DNA of 64,000 bases, from assembly GCA_963665085.2 (NCBI GenBank), contig CAXXXS010000001.1:1674001-1738000 (forward strand), given 5' to 3'. Position 1 is the stretch's first letter; every line of letters starts with the position of its first letter. Source of the stretch: G963665085 sp963665085 (GTDB lineage: Bacteria > Bacteroidota > Bacteroidia > Bacteroidales > JAAAOM01). Positions 53,750 to 63,528 of the stretch are shown piece by piece. The notes beneath the pieces are model-generated. The model did no database searches. It was not told the origin of the DNA and saw nothing but the letters and a program-made list of their open reading frames with translations. Position numbers and translations under genes: made by a program.

Positions 53750-55702
53750 ATGAGTTACATTCAGTTTGACAAGTCCCAACTAATCAATCTTGAGTATTCT
53801 CTAAACAAAGAAATAATAAGAACAAACAGGGCAGGAACATATTCCTGTACGACATTAGTTGGATGTAATACACGAAAATACCATGGTTTGCTAATTGCTC
53901 CTATTCCAAACCTGGATAATAATCATCATGTGCTGTTGTCATCACTTGATGAAACGGTTGTTCAAAACGAACAAAGTTTTAATCTTGGGATACACAAATA
54001 TCAGGGAGATAATTATATTCCAAAAGGACATAAATATATTCGTGATTTTAATATAGGAAATACACCTCAAATTACATATCGTGTAGGAAATGTAGTTTTA
54101 AATAAAACCAGTCTTTTAGTTGAAAAAGAAGAACAGATTCTTATAAGATATGAATTGCTTGAAGCTAGTTCCCCTGTAATAATGCAATTCAAGCCATTTC
54201 TGGTTTTTCGGAATTTTCATGAATTGAGTAAATCCAATATGTTTGTACATAAAAAAGTTCGTCATATAGCTAATGGGGTCAAGTCTAAAATGTATGATGG
54301 ATATCCCTATCTCAATATGCAATTCTCAAAAGAACCTGAATTTGTCCCAGTGCCAGATTGGTATTATAACGTTGAGTATTTAAAAGAACAAGAGAGAGGC
54401 TATGATTATAAAGAAGACCTTTATACCCCTGGATATTTTGAATTATCATTAAAAAAAGGAGAATCTGTGATCTTCTCTGCGAGCTTGAAAGAAGCAAATC
54501 CAACGGGATTGAAGAGAAAATTTACGGCAGAATTAAATAAGCGTCCTCCAAAATTTTCGTTTAGAGAATGTCTGATTGGCTCAGCAGATCAGTTTTTTGT
54601 AAAAAATGAAAAGGAAACACAGATTATAGGAGGTTATCCCTGGTATGGTACTGTTCGTAGAGAGGCCTTTATTGCTTTGCCTGGGTTAACACTATCAACA
54701 GGTAATCGTCAATTATTTAAGTTGGTGTTAGACAGCAACTTAAAAAGGCTTAAAAATTGTATCTTGAAAGAGTCTGTCCGGGAGCATGACACAGAATTAT
54801 TATCTGCTGATATACCTTTGTGGGCTATATGGGATATTCAACAGTATTATCTGAAGGGGGGCAGCCATACAGAAATTTGGGAAAAATATGAAAAAGCGAT
54901 TAAAGCTATATTTAAATGTTATCGGGAAGGCGTTTCTGGTTTATTTGGGTTAGAGGAAAACGGATTAATTAATATTTATGAGTATGGCACGGCTTTAACC
55001 TGGATGGATTCTACATTATATAGTAAACCGGTTCTTAATAGAATAGGTTTTGTTATAGAAGTTAATGCTTTGTGGTATAACTCATTAATGTTCATGTCGG
55101 AGTTGGCGGAAAGGAATAACGATACCAGGTTTTCAAATTTAGTAAAAGGAATTGCAAGGAAAGCTGAAAAATCATTTATTGAGCTTTTTTGGGATGGGCG
55201 TAGAAAATATTTAGCAGATTCATTTTCAAATAATGAAAAAGATCTTACAGTAAGGGCAAATCAGGTAATCGCTATCTCAATGCAATACTCTCCCTTAAGC
55301 AAAGAAATGAAAAAAGCTGTTCTTGATATTGCTCACAAAGAATTATTGACACCCCGTGGCCTGAGAACATTATCACCTAATAGTCCGAATTATCACGGGA
55401 GATATCATGGGAGTCCGGAAGAGAGAGAGATTGCAATTCATCAAGGAGCAGTCTTCCCATGGTTATTCCAACATTTTGCAGAAGCATATTTATCCATACA
55501 TAATGAGTCTGGAATTTCATTTATTAAAAAGATAGTTGCAGATTTTGAGAAGGAAATGAGTGAAGGAAGTATCGGTACACTTTCAGAATTATATGAAGGA
55601 GATCCTCCGCATAAAGGGAAAGGGGCAATCTCATACGCACCAAGTGTTGCCGCAATTTTACGAGTACTGGATCTTGTTGATAAAATGAATGGTAAAAAGT
55701 AA
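53750..55702 (+). CDS. Glycogen debranching enzyme (amylo-alpha-1,6-glucosidase)
   Basis: 650 aa. N-terminal domain of bacterial/archaeal type debranching enzymes (about 15-230): NRAGTYSCTTLVGCNTRKYH. C-terminal six-hairpin domain (about 290-645): RREAFIALPGLTLSTGNR, GTALTWMDS with the predicted catalytic Asp, and GDPPHKGKGAISYAPSVAAI. It removes alpha-1,6 branches from glycogen in the cytoplasm. First gene of the alpha-glucan operon. Confidence 0.93.
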   Translation: MSYIQFDKSQLINLEYSLNKEIIRTNRAGTYSCTTLVGCNTRKYHGLLIAPIPNLDNNHHVLLSSLDETVVQNEQSFNLGIHKYQGDNYIPKGHKYIRDFNIGNTPQITYRVGNVVLNKTSLLVEKEEQILIRYELLEASSPVIMQFKPFLVFRNFHELSKSNMFVHKKVRHIANGVKSKMYDGYPYLNMQFSKEPEFVPVPDWYYNVEYLKEQERGYDYKEDLYTPGYFELSLKKGESVIFSASLKEANPTGLKRKFTAELNKRPPKFSFRECLIGSADQFFVKNEKETQIIGGYPWYGTVRREAFIALPGLTLSTGNRQLFKLVLDSNLKRLKNCILKESVREHDTELLSADIPLWAIWDIQQYYLKGGSHTEIWEKYEKAIKAIFKCYREGVSGLFGLEENGLINIYEYGTALTWMDSTLYSKPVLNRIGFVIEVNALWYNSLMFMSELAERNNDTRFSNLVKGIARKAEKSFIELFWDGRRKYLADSFSNNEKDLTVRANQVIAISMQYSPLSKEMKKAVLDIAHKELLTPRGLRTLSPNSPNYHGRYHGSPEEREIAIHQGAVFPWLFQHFAEAYLSIHNESGISFIKKIVADFEKEMSEGSIGTLSELYEGDPPHKGKGAISYAPSVAAILRVLDLVDKMNGKK

Positions 55703-55714
55703 AAAAATCACAAT

Positions 55715-57001
55715 ATGAAGGTACTAATGTTTGGGTGGGAATTTCCACCACACATCTCTGGAGGACTTGGTACTGCCTGTTATGGACTTACAAAAGGTAT
55801 GTCGCAATTTGATGATCTGGACATACATTTTGTTGTGCCAAAAGCTTATGGAGATGAGGATCAGTCAGCAGTTAATATAATCGGTGCGGAAAATGTTGAA
55901 ATTAGCAGCAGGGTTAGAAATTATGAGGGTTTCTTTAAAGAAATAAATTTTATCGAGGTAAATTCCAGAATAATACCATATGTAACTCCAGAAGAATATT
56001 TCAATTTATTGAGTAAAAAAGAAACACAGAATAAGTATCTCATAAAGACAGAGTTTAATGGGAGACTTAAATTTACTGGTAAATATGGGAATGATTTATT
56101 CCAGGAGATAGCGAACTATGCTGTTGTGGCTTCTGTAATTGGAGTTGATTATGATTTTGATATTATTCATGCCCATGATTGGTTAACATATCCTGCTGGA
56201 ATAGCAGCAAAAAAAGTATCGGGAAAACCCCTTGTTATTCATGTACATGCTACTGATTTTGACAGGAGTGGGGGAAGTGTAAATCCCGGGGTATATGAAA
56301 TTGAGAAGCAGGGAATGGAAGCTGCCGATAAAATAATAGCTGTTAGTAACCTTACCCGAAATACAATAATCAATAACTATGGAATTTCTCCTGATAAGGT
56401 AGTTACTATTTATAACGCAGTAGATCCGATTACCAGGCAGCAAGATTTAACACTTCGAAAAGGTGTTTCCGAGAAGATAGTAACATTCTTAGGTAGGATT
56501 ACCTTACAAAAAGGGCCGGAGTATTTTATAGAGGCAGCATACAAAGTGCTTCAATCTATGAGAAATGTGAGATTTGTTATGGCAGGGAGTGGGGATCTGA
56601 TGCAACGAATGGTTTCCAGGGTTGCTACCCTGCGTATTTCTGACAGGTTTCATTTCACTGGTTTTTTAACAGGTAGTGATGTATACAATATGTTTAACTT
56701 AAGCGATGTGTATGTTATGCCTTCCGTATCTGAACCTTTTGGGATATCTCCACTTGAAGCAATGCAATCCAATGTCCCGGTTATAATTTCACATCAATCC
56801 GGTGTTTCTGAAATTTTAAAACATGCCATAAAAGTTGATTTTTGGGACATTGATAGTATGGCCGATGCAATTTATGCCGTGCTGAATTACAATGGTATTT
56901 CTGACATGTTTAAGAAGCATGGAAAAGCTGAAGTGGAAACTTTGAAGTGGGAAGATTCTGCTTTAAAAGTTAAAAACCTTTATCATTCCGTTTTATCATA
57001 A
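55715..57001 (+). CDS. GT4-family glycosyltransferase of the alpha-glucan operon
   Basis: 428 aa. GT-B fold: N-terminal MKVLMFGWEFPPHISGGLGT resembles glycogen synthase-like GT4 enzymes. Then come DIIHAHDWLTYPAG, HVHATDFDRSGGSVNPGVYE, VTFLGRITLQKGPEYFIEAA and PSVSEPFGISPLEAMQS (EX7E nucleotide-sugar motif). The sugar donor is unknown. Its start is 13 bp after the debranching enzyme. The same order (debranching, GT4, GH57) is known in Bacteroides. Confidence 0.9.
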   Translation: MKVLMFGWEFPPHISGGLGTACYGLTKGMSQFDDLDIHFVVPKAYGDEDQSAVNIIGAENVEISSRVRNYEGFFKEINFIEVNSRIIPYVTPEEYFNLLSKKETQNKYLIKTEFNGRLKFTGKYGNDLFQEIANYAVVASVIGVDYDFDIIHAHDWLTYPAGIAAKKVSGKPLVIHVHATDFDRSGGSVNPGVYEIEKQGMEAADKIIAVSNLTRNTIINNYGISPDKVVTIYNAVDPITRQQDLTLRKGVSEKIVTFLGRITLQKGPEYFIEAAYKVLQSMRNVRFVMAGSGDLMQRMVSRVATLRISDRFHFTGFLTGSDVYNMFNLSDVYVMPSVSEPFGISPLEAMQSNVPVIISHQSGVSEILKHAIKVDFWDIDSMADAIYAVLNYNGISDMFKKHGKAEVETLKWEDSALKVKNLYHSVLS

Positions 57002-57025
57002 TCGAAACAAGAAAACAAACACTAT

Positions 57026-58459
57026 ATGAAAACTATTTGTCTGTATTTCCAGGTTCATCAGCCATTTCGCTTACGTAGATATCGTTTTTTTGATATAGGT
57101 AATGATCATTATTACTATGATGATTATATGAACGAATCTATCGTAAGGAAGATCTCTGATAACTGTTATTTGCCAACAAATAAAATTATAAAAGAGATAA
57201 TAGAAGAATATGGCTCAAAATTTAAAGTTGCTTTTTCAATTTCAGGATTAGCCTTGGATCAGTTTGAATTATATGCTCCGGATGTCCTGGAAAGTTTTAA
57301 AGAGCTTTCAGAAACGGATAGTGTTGAGTTTCTGGCTGAGACATATGCCCACTCTTTGGTTTCTTTGAAAAGCGAAGAAGAGTTTAGAAATCAAGTCACT
57401 AAACATCAAAATAAAATTGAGGCGTTATTTGGTAAACGTCCTCAGGTTTTCAGAAATACAGAGTTAATATATTCAGATGAAATTGGGGCAATGGTTCATA
57501 GGATGGGCTTTAAATCAATGCTCACTGAAGGGGCAAAACATATTTTGGGATGGAAAAGCCCTAATTATATGTACTGCAATGCACTTGAACCGAAATTGAA
57601 AATTCTTCTGAAAAATTATAAGCTGTCAGACGATATAGCTTTTAGGTTTTCGAACCAGGGATGGAGCGAATACCCATTAACAACAGAAAAATTTGTTGAC
57701 TGGCTCAATGATACTGAACTAGAAGAAGAAACGGTAAATATTTTTATGGATTATGAAACTTTTGGCGAGCATCAACCTGAAGATACTGGTATTTTCGATT
57801 TCTTAAAATCATTGCCAACAACAGTATTTAAAAATTCTGATTTTACATTTGGTACGCCATCTGAAATAACAAAAAAATTACAACCTATATCATCAGTTCA
57901 TGTTCCTCACCCTATCTCCTGGGCTGATGAGGAAAGAGATTTAACAGCATGGCTGGGGAATGAGTTGCAGGAAGATGCATTTAATAAATTATACGATCTA
58001 AGCAGCAGGATTAGAAATACGGATGATATGTATCTAATCCAGGATTGGGAGTATCTTCAAAGTAGTGATCATTTTTACTATATGTGTACTAAATTTTTCT
58101 CTGATGGTGATGTCCATTCTTATTTTAATCCATATGAATCTCCTTATGATGCATATATAAATTATATGAACGTATTAAGCGATTTTACCATACGGTTAAA
58201 TGCTTCTACACCTATTTCCGATGTGGATGAAGAACTGGCTAGGTTATCAAATATTATTAAAGAAAAAGATGAGCAAATAGCTAAGGTAAATGCAGAAGTT
58301 AAAAGGTTAAGAAGTGCCAGGCCTTCAACAAAGCGAAAGACTACAGAGAAAAAAGTATCTAAAGAACCTTCTGAGCTGGGAAAAACAAAGAATGAAACAA
58401 AAACAACAAGCTCTAAAAAGAAAACTACAAGACAATCTAAGAGTGTAAAATCAAAATAA
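57026..58459 (+). CDS. GH57-family alpha-amylase/glucanotransferase with basic C-terminal tail
   Basis: 477 aa. GH57 domain at 1-390: CLYFQVHQPFRLRRYRFFD, AFSISGLALDQFELYAPDVL, RNTELIYSDEIGAMV and IFMDYETFGEHQPEDTG with the acid/base Asp. Residues 400-430 form a predicted coiled coil (ELARLSNIIKEKDEQIAKVN). Residues 435-477 are a Lys/Thr/Ser-rich tail with more than 15 Lys, unusual for GH57. The reaction should be alpha-1,4-glucan cleavage or transfer with retention. Third gene of the operon. Confidence 0.92.
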   Translation: MKTICLYFQVHQPFRLRRYRFFDIGNDHYYYDDYMNESIVRKISDNCYLPTNKIIKEIIEEYGSKFKVAFSISGLALDQFELYAPDVLESFKELSETDSVEFLAETYAHSLVSLKSEEEFRNQVTKHQNKIEALFGKRPQVFRNTELIYSDEIGAMVHRMGFKSMLTEGAKHILGWKSPNYMYCNALEPKLKILLKNYKLSDDIAFRFSNQGWSEYPLTTEKFVDWLNDTELEEETVNIFMDYETFGEHQPEDTGIFDFLKSLPTTVFKNSDFTFGTPSEITKKLQPISSVHVPHPISWADEERDLTAWLGNELQEDAFNKLYDLSSRIRNTDDMYLIQDWEYLQSSDHFYYMCTKFFSDGDVHSYFNPYESPYDAYINYMNVLSDFTIRLNASTPISDVDEELARLSNIIKEKDEQIAKVNAEVKRLRSARPSTKRKTTEKKVSKEPSELGKTKNETKTTSSKKKTTRQSKSVKSK

Positions 58460-58536
58460 TAAAAATAGCCTTTCAAGAGCTTATAAAATAAAATTGAGTT
58501 AGGCAGAATAGTAATAAATAAAAACTTTGAATAAAA

Positions 58537-61500
58537 ATGAGTGAAAATATTTTACAACCGGATTATCTGTTTGAGACAAGTTGGGAAGTCTGCAATAAGA
58601 TAGGGGGGATTCATACAGTAGTTACTTCAAAAGCATTGGAGTATGTACAAAAATTCGGTGATAAATATATCCTGTTTGGCCCCGATATTATTCGTGATGA
58701 TATTGATCACCCAGAATTTGAAGAAGATAATCAACTTTATAAAGATTGGAGGACAGAGGCATTAAATGATGGAATGGGAATTAAAGTCGGAAGATGGAAA
58801 ATACCCAGCAAACCTGTTGTTGTTCTCGTTGATTTTACAAAATTTATTAATCAAAAAGATTTAATTTTTACCCAATTCTGGGAAACGTATAAGCTTGACT
58901 CTATTTCCGGACAATGGGATTATGCAGAACCAGCACTTTTTGGCTATGCCGTAGGAAAAGTTATTGAGAGTTTTGTCCAATATTACATGAAGTCTACTGA
59001 GAAAATTATTGCCCAGTTTCATGAATGGATGACCGGGACTGGTGTTTTATATTTAAAACATAATCAGCCCAGGATAGCCACAGTTTTTACAACACATGCT
59101 ACTGTTTTAGGCCGTTCTTTGGCTGGTAATAATAAACCTCTTTACGATAAAATTGATACATACGATCCTGCTGAAGTCGCAAAGATGTTTAACGTAATTT
59201 CAAAAGATTCTCTTGAAAGGAGTGCTGCCATTAATGCCGATTGTTTTACTACAGTAAGCGACATTACAGGAAATGAATGCGAGAAATTGCTCGGTAAAAA
59301 ACCGGATATTATTACCCCTAATGGATTTGATAATACAATTGTATCCACTGGTAAAACTTTTGATGAAAAGAGAGCATCTTCAAGAAAAAAAATTATAAAT
59401 GCAGCAGAAAAACTGTTGGGCTATTCTTTATCTGATGATGTAGTGATGACTGCCATAAGCGGGAGATATGAGTTCAAAAATAAAGGGATCGATTTATTTT
59501 TGGATTCTTTGGGCAAGCTAAATAGCTCAAACGATTTGCAAAAAGAAGTAATAGGATGGTTTTTAATTCCGGCAAATCATTATGGCCCAAGAAAGGATTT
59601 AAAAAGAAATATTAGCGAAGAAATATCAGAGCCACTTCCGGAGCCTTATCTTACTCATAATCTTCATTATGTAGAATATGATCCTATTCTGAAAAAACTT
59701 AAAGAGCTAAATCTTACGAATGCAAAAGAAAATAAGGTTAAAGTAATTTTTGTTCCTTCTTATCTTAATGGCGATGATGGTATTTTCAACCTTCATTATT
59801 ACGATTATTTAATGGGGCTTGACTTAACCGTATTTCCATCATATTATGAACCATGGGGATATACACCCCTGGAAAGTCTTGCATACCATGTTCCTAGCAT
59901 TACAACTACAGTTGCAGGATTTGGGAAATGGGTTATTGATCATTACAAAGAGCCCGAGAATGGATTGAAAGTAATTACTCGCAATGATATTAATGATGTT
60001 GATGTTGTGAATGACATCACTAATTTTATTGTAAAATTCACCAATTTATCAAAAGATGAAATACAAAAGGCTACTAATAAAGCATTTGATATTTCTAATA
60101 TAGCCCTGTGGAAGAACTTTATTAATGAATATTGGAGTGCATATTCGTTAGCTCTCGATAAAGTTGAAAAGCGTGCGGGATATAAAGGACTTGATAAGGA
60201 AACTCAAACTACCCGTGTTCAAAAAATTCCAAGGCCAATAGTCAATACCCCAAAATGGACCCGAATTACTGTATTGTCAAATCTACCTGATAAGCTTAAA
60301 TTATTTAATGAAATTATTCAAAATCTTTGGTGGAGTTGGTATTGTCCTGCCATTGAATTGTTTGAAGAAATAGATCCGGAAATGTGGCAAAGGAGTGGTC
60401 GGAACCCAATCCTTTTGTTTGATATGGTCGATTTTAGTCGATTACAGGAATTAGAAAAAGACAAAGAATTTTTGCAAAGATTGAAGTCTGTTCATCAACA
60501 TCTTAAAGGATATTTGGCAAGGAAAGATTTTAGAGATCCTAAAATTGCGTATTTCAGTATGGAGTTCGGGTTGCAAGATTCTTTAAAAATATACTCAGGA
60601 GGTCTCGGTATTCTTGCTGGAGATTATTTAAAAGAAGCGAGTGACAGCAATATAAATATTACTGCAATTGGTCTTTTATACAGATATGGATATTTCAAAC
60701 AAATGCTTTCTGTTTATGGAGATCAGATTGTGGCTTATGAACCTGAAGATTTTACAAAGGTACCCATTAGTCCTGTCAGGGATGAAAATGGAAATTTCAT
60801 AACAATCACAATAGCTTTGCCAGGCCGTAAAATGTATGCAAGATTATGGAAAGTTAATGTTGGTCGAGTTGATTTGTATTTGCTTGATACAGATTTTGAT
60901 GCAAATACTGAAGAAGATAAGTATATCACGCATCAATTGTACGGAGGGGATCATGAAAACAGGCTTAAGCAGGAGATTCTTTTAGGTATTGGAGGTATTA
61001 GGGCACTTGAGGCGCTTGGTATAAAACCACACATTTATCACAGTAACGAGGGGCATTCTGCGTTTATCGGGCTCGAACGTTTACGAAAATATATCAATGA
61101 AGATAATCTTACTTTCTATGAAGCAAAAGAAGTGGTAAGAGCTTCAACATTGTTTACAACACATACGCCTGTCCCTGCAGGTCATGATGCTTTTACCGAG
61201 GAATTACTCAGGAAATATATCGCCCATTATCCCGATCGTTTAAAAATTACTTGGGATGAGTTAATGAGTTTGGGTAAAGCAAATTCTAATGATCCCCATG
61301 AAAAATTCAACATGAGTTACCTCGCAGCCCATTTATCTCAAGAGGTAAACGGTGTAAGTATGTTGCACGGAAAAGTAACACGCGATATGTTTAGCATTTT
61401 GTACAAAGGATACTTACCGGAAGAATTATACATTGGTCATGTAACAAATGGGGTTCATTATCCTACTTGGGTAGCAAAAGATTTTAGGCGATTGTTTAAT

Positions 61501-62769
61501 CTTAAGTTTGGTGATTTCTTTGAGGAGGATCTTACAAATAAGAAACACTGGGAAAAAGTTTATGATATTGATGACGAAGAAATCTGGGATGTTAAAAAGA
61601 AACTTAAACGAAGATTGATTTCTTATATCAAGATGCGTTTTAGGGATAATTGGGTTAAGCGACATGAAAATCCTCAACAGGTTATTGAGATTATAGACAA
61701 ATTGGATGATACTAAATTAACCATTGGGTTTGCCAGGCGTTTTGCCACATATAAACGGGCCCACCTGTTGTTTAATAATCTTGAGAGATTATCCGATATT
61801 GTAAATAATCCAGACAGGCCAGTTCAATTTCTTTTTGCTGGAAAAGCACACCCTCACGATAAGGCCGGTCAGGATCTTATCAAGCGTGTAGTTAGTATTT
61901 CAAAGATGCCCGAATTTATGGGTAAGATACTATTCCTACAGAATTATGACATGGAGTTAGGAAGGCAGTTGGTCCAAGGAGTTGATATTTGGCTTAATAC
62001 CCCAACCCGTCCATTAGAGGCTTCAGGTACAAGTGGAGAAAAAGCAGTTATGAACGGGACCCTTCATTTTAGTGTTCTTGATGGTTGGTGGGTTGAAGGA
62101 TATGAACCAGGTGTAGGATGGGCACTATCACAGGAGAGGACCTATGACAACCAGGAATTTCAGGATAAACTTGATGCAGAAACTATTTATAGTATCATAG
62201 AAAATGAAATAGCCCCGGCATATTATGAAAAAAACAGAGATGGTCTCTCTGTAAAATGGGTGGGATTTATGAAAAACTCATTTGCAAAAGTTGCACCTAA
62301 ATTCACTACAACAAGGATGATATTTGATTATCGGGATCAATATTATAGCAAACTCTTTGAACGGACCGTAAAAGTTGTGGATAATGATTTTAAAATGGCC
62401 AAAGAGATTGCACAATGGAAAGCGATAATGAGCAAAAACTGGCATGATATAAAAGTTGTTAATACGGATATTTTGCAAAAAGATTCTGACCATTATCTAA
62501 TGAACATGGAGTATAAAGCATCGGTAGAACTTGATTTAGGAGATATTGATCCGGAAGATATTGGTGTTGAAATATTGGTGACAGAGCATTATTATCATGT
62601 TATCCAACATCAAGAACTGGAATGGGTTAGTAGCAAAAACGATCATGTTATTTTCGAGACATTTATTAAACCCCTTAAACCTGGAACTTTTGATTATGGG
62701 TTAAGGATATTTCCAAAAAATATTAATTTGCCACACAGGCAGGATTTTGGATTCTTAAAATGGATTTAA
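58537..62769 (+). CDS. Fused glycogen synthase (GT3) and alpha-glucan phosphorylase (GT35)
   Basis: 1410 aa. Residues 1-560 are a GT3 glycogen synthase: LFETSWEVCNKIGGIHTVVT, QFHEWMTGTGVLYLKH and PSYYEPWGYTPLESLAYHVP. A linker around 560-573 leads to DUF3417 (LPDKLKLFNEIIQNLWWSWY). The GT35 phosphorylase follows (about 640-1410): AYFSMEFGLQDSLKIYSGGL, HSNEGHSAF, and EASGTSGEKAVMNG with the PLP-binding Lys1169. One chain thus builds and degrades glycogen. The frame is continuous with no stop between domains. Last gene of the operon. Confidence 0.93.
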   Translation: MSENILQPDYLFETSWEVCNKIGGIHTVVTSKALEYVQKFGDKYILFGPDIIRDDIDHPEFEEDNQLYKDWRTEALNDGMGIKVGRWKIPSKPVVVLVDFTKFINQKDLIFTQFWETYKLDSISGQWDYAEPALFGYAVGKVIESFVQYYMKSTEKIIAQFHEWMTGTGVLYLKHNQPRIATVFTTHATVLGRSLAGNNKPLYDKIDTYDPAEVAKMFNVISKDSLERSAAINADCFTTVSDITGNECEKLLGKKPDIITPNGFDNTIVSTGKTFDEKRASSRKKIINAAEKLLGYSLSDDVVMTAISGRYEFKNKGIDLFLDSLGKLNSSNDLQKEVIGWFLIPANHYGPRKDLKRNISEEISEPLPEPYLTHNLHYVEYDPILKKLKELNLTNAKENKVKVIFVPSYLNGDDGIFNLHYYDYLMGLDLTVFPSYYEPWGYTPLESLAYHVPSITTTVAGFGKWVIDHYKEPENGLKVITRNDINDVDVVNDITNFIVKFTNLSKDEIQKATNKAFDISNIALWKNFINEYWSAYSLALDKVEKRAGYKGLDKETQTTRVQKIPRPIVNTPKWTRITVLSNLPDKLKLFNEIIQNLWWSWYCPAIELFEEIDPEMWQRSGRNPILLFDMVDFSRLQELEKDKEFLQRLKSVHQHLKGYLARKDFRDPKIAYFSMEFGLQDSLKIYSGGLGILAGDYLKEASDSNINITAIGLLYRYGYFKQMLSVYGDQIVAYEPEDFTKVPISPVRDENGNFITITIALPGRKMYARLWKVNVGRVDLYLLDTDFDANTEEDKYITHQLYGGDHENRLKQEILLGIGGIRALEALGIKPHIYHSNEGHSAFIGLERLRKYINEDNLTFYEAKEVVRASTLFTTHTPVPAGHDAFTEELLRKYIAHYPDRLKITWDELMSLGKANSNDPHEKFNMSYLAAHLSQEVNGVSMLHGKVTRDMFSILYKGYLPEELYIGHVTNGVHYPTWVAKDFRRLFNLKFGDFFEEDLTNKKHWEKVYDIDDEEIWDVKKKLKRRLISYIKMRFRDNWVKRHENPQQVIEIIDKLDDTKLTIGFARRFATYKRAHLLFNNLERLSDIVNNPDRPVQFLFAGKAHPHDKAGQDLIKRVVSISKMPEFMGKILFLQNYDMELGRQLVQGVDIWLNTPTRPLEASGTSGEKAVMNGTLHFSVLDGWWVEGYEPGVGWALSQERTYDNQEFQDKLDAETIYSIIENEIAPAYYEKNRDGLSVKWVGFMKNSFAKVAPKFTTTRMIFDYRDQYYSKLFERTVKVVDNDFKMAKEIAQWKAIMSKNWHDIKVVNTDILQKDSDHYLMNMEYKASVELDLGDIDPEDIGVEILVTEHYYHVIQHQELEWVSSKNDHVIFETFIKPLKPGTFDYGLRIFPKNINLPHRQDFGFLKWI

Positions 62770-62798
62770 TTCTTAAAGTAATTATTAAAAAAACAAAA

Positions 62799-62832
62799 AA
62801 TACCTCAGTGTTTTATCCTGGGGTATTTTTGT
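62799..62832 (+). terminator. Terminator of the alpha-glucan operon
   Basis: Stem AATACCTCAG / CTGGGGTATT (one G-T pair) with a 9-base loop, followed by TTTGTTTT. It lies 30 bp after the fusion gene. Confidence 0.88.
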
Positions 62833-62882
62833 TTTAGTGAAAGTTAGAAATGCAAGGGGTATTGAATTATTTTTATCATAAT

Positions 62883-62915
62883 TTGCTCGCATCAAAAATA
62901 TTATGTTATCTTTGC
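62883..62915 (+). promoter_or_regulatory. Promoter of rpsP-rimM
   Basis: TTTG at 62883-62886, 21 bp, then TATCTTTG at 62908-62915, matching the Bacteroidota consensus. The rpsP ATG is 40 bp downstream. Confidence 0.75.
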
Positions 62916-62954
62916 AGCCGCTTAAATAGTAGGTTAAATTAAAATTTTAGAATT

Positions 62955-63515
62955 ATGCCCACAAAGATTAGACTATCAAGACATGGCCGTATGAGAAAGC
63001 CATTCTACTACATTGTAGTAGCAGATAGCAGGGCGCCACGAGATGGCAGATTTACTGAAAGGATTGGAAGTTACAATCCCAACACAAATCCTGCTACAAT
63101 TGACCTTGATTTCGATAAGGCATTGGATTGGGTTCAAAAGGGCGCTCAACCTACCGACACCTGTAGGGCTATCTTATCTTACAAAGGTGTATTATACAAA
63201 AAACACTTATTAGACGGTGTTAAAAAAGGAGCTTTTTCTGAAGCTGTTGCTGAAGAACGTTTCAACAAATGGTTAGATGAAAAAGAAGCGAAAATCCAGG
63301 CAAAACGCGATAGCGTTGTTAAAGCTGCGGATGATTTTGCTAAAGGTCGTTTAGAAGTTGAAAAGAAAATCAACGAAGAACGTGCACAAGAAATAGCAAA
63401 ACGCAAAATGGCTGAAAAAGAAGCTGAGGTTGTTGCAAAAGCTGAGGAAACTGAAGGTGCAGAAGAAGCACCCGCAGAAGAAACTGCTGAAGGTGAAGAG
63501 CCAAAGGCTGAATAA
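62955..63515 (+). CDS. rpsP: 30S ribosomal protein S16 with extended C-terminus
   Basis: 186 aa. The first 80 residues are the S16 core: TKIRLSRHGRMRKPFYYIVV, DGRFTERIGSYNPN, DKALDWVQKGAQPTDTCRAI. Residues 90-186 are a helical, Ala/Glu/Lys-rich extension ending in acidic sequence (EAPAEETAEGEEPKAE). Such tails are usual in Bacteroidota S16 and absent in E. coli. It binds 16S rRNA in the small subunit. rimM follows 13 bp later. Confidence 0.97.
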   Translation: MPTKIRLSRHGRMRKPFYYIVVADSRAPRDGRFTERIGSYNPNTNPATIDLDFDKALDWVQKGAQPTDTCRAILSYKGVLYKKHLLDGVKKGAFSEAVAEERFNKWLDEKEAKIQAKRDSVVKAADDFAKGRLEVEKKINEERAQEIAKRKMAEKEAEVVAKAEETEGAEEAPAEETAEGEEPKAE

Positions 63516-63528
63516 GCCATCTTTGTAA

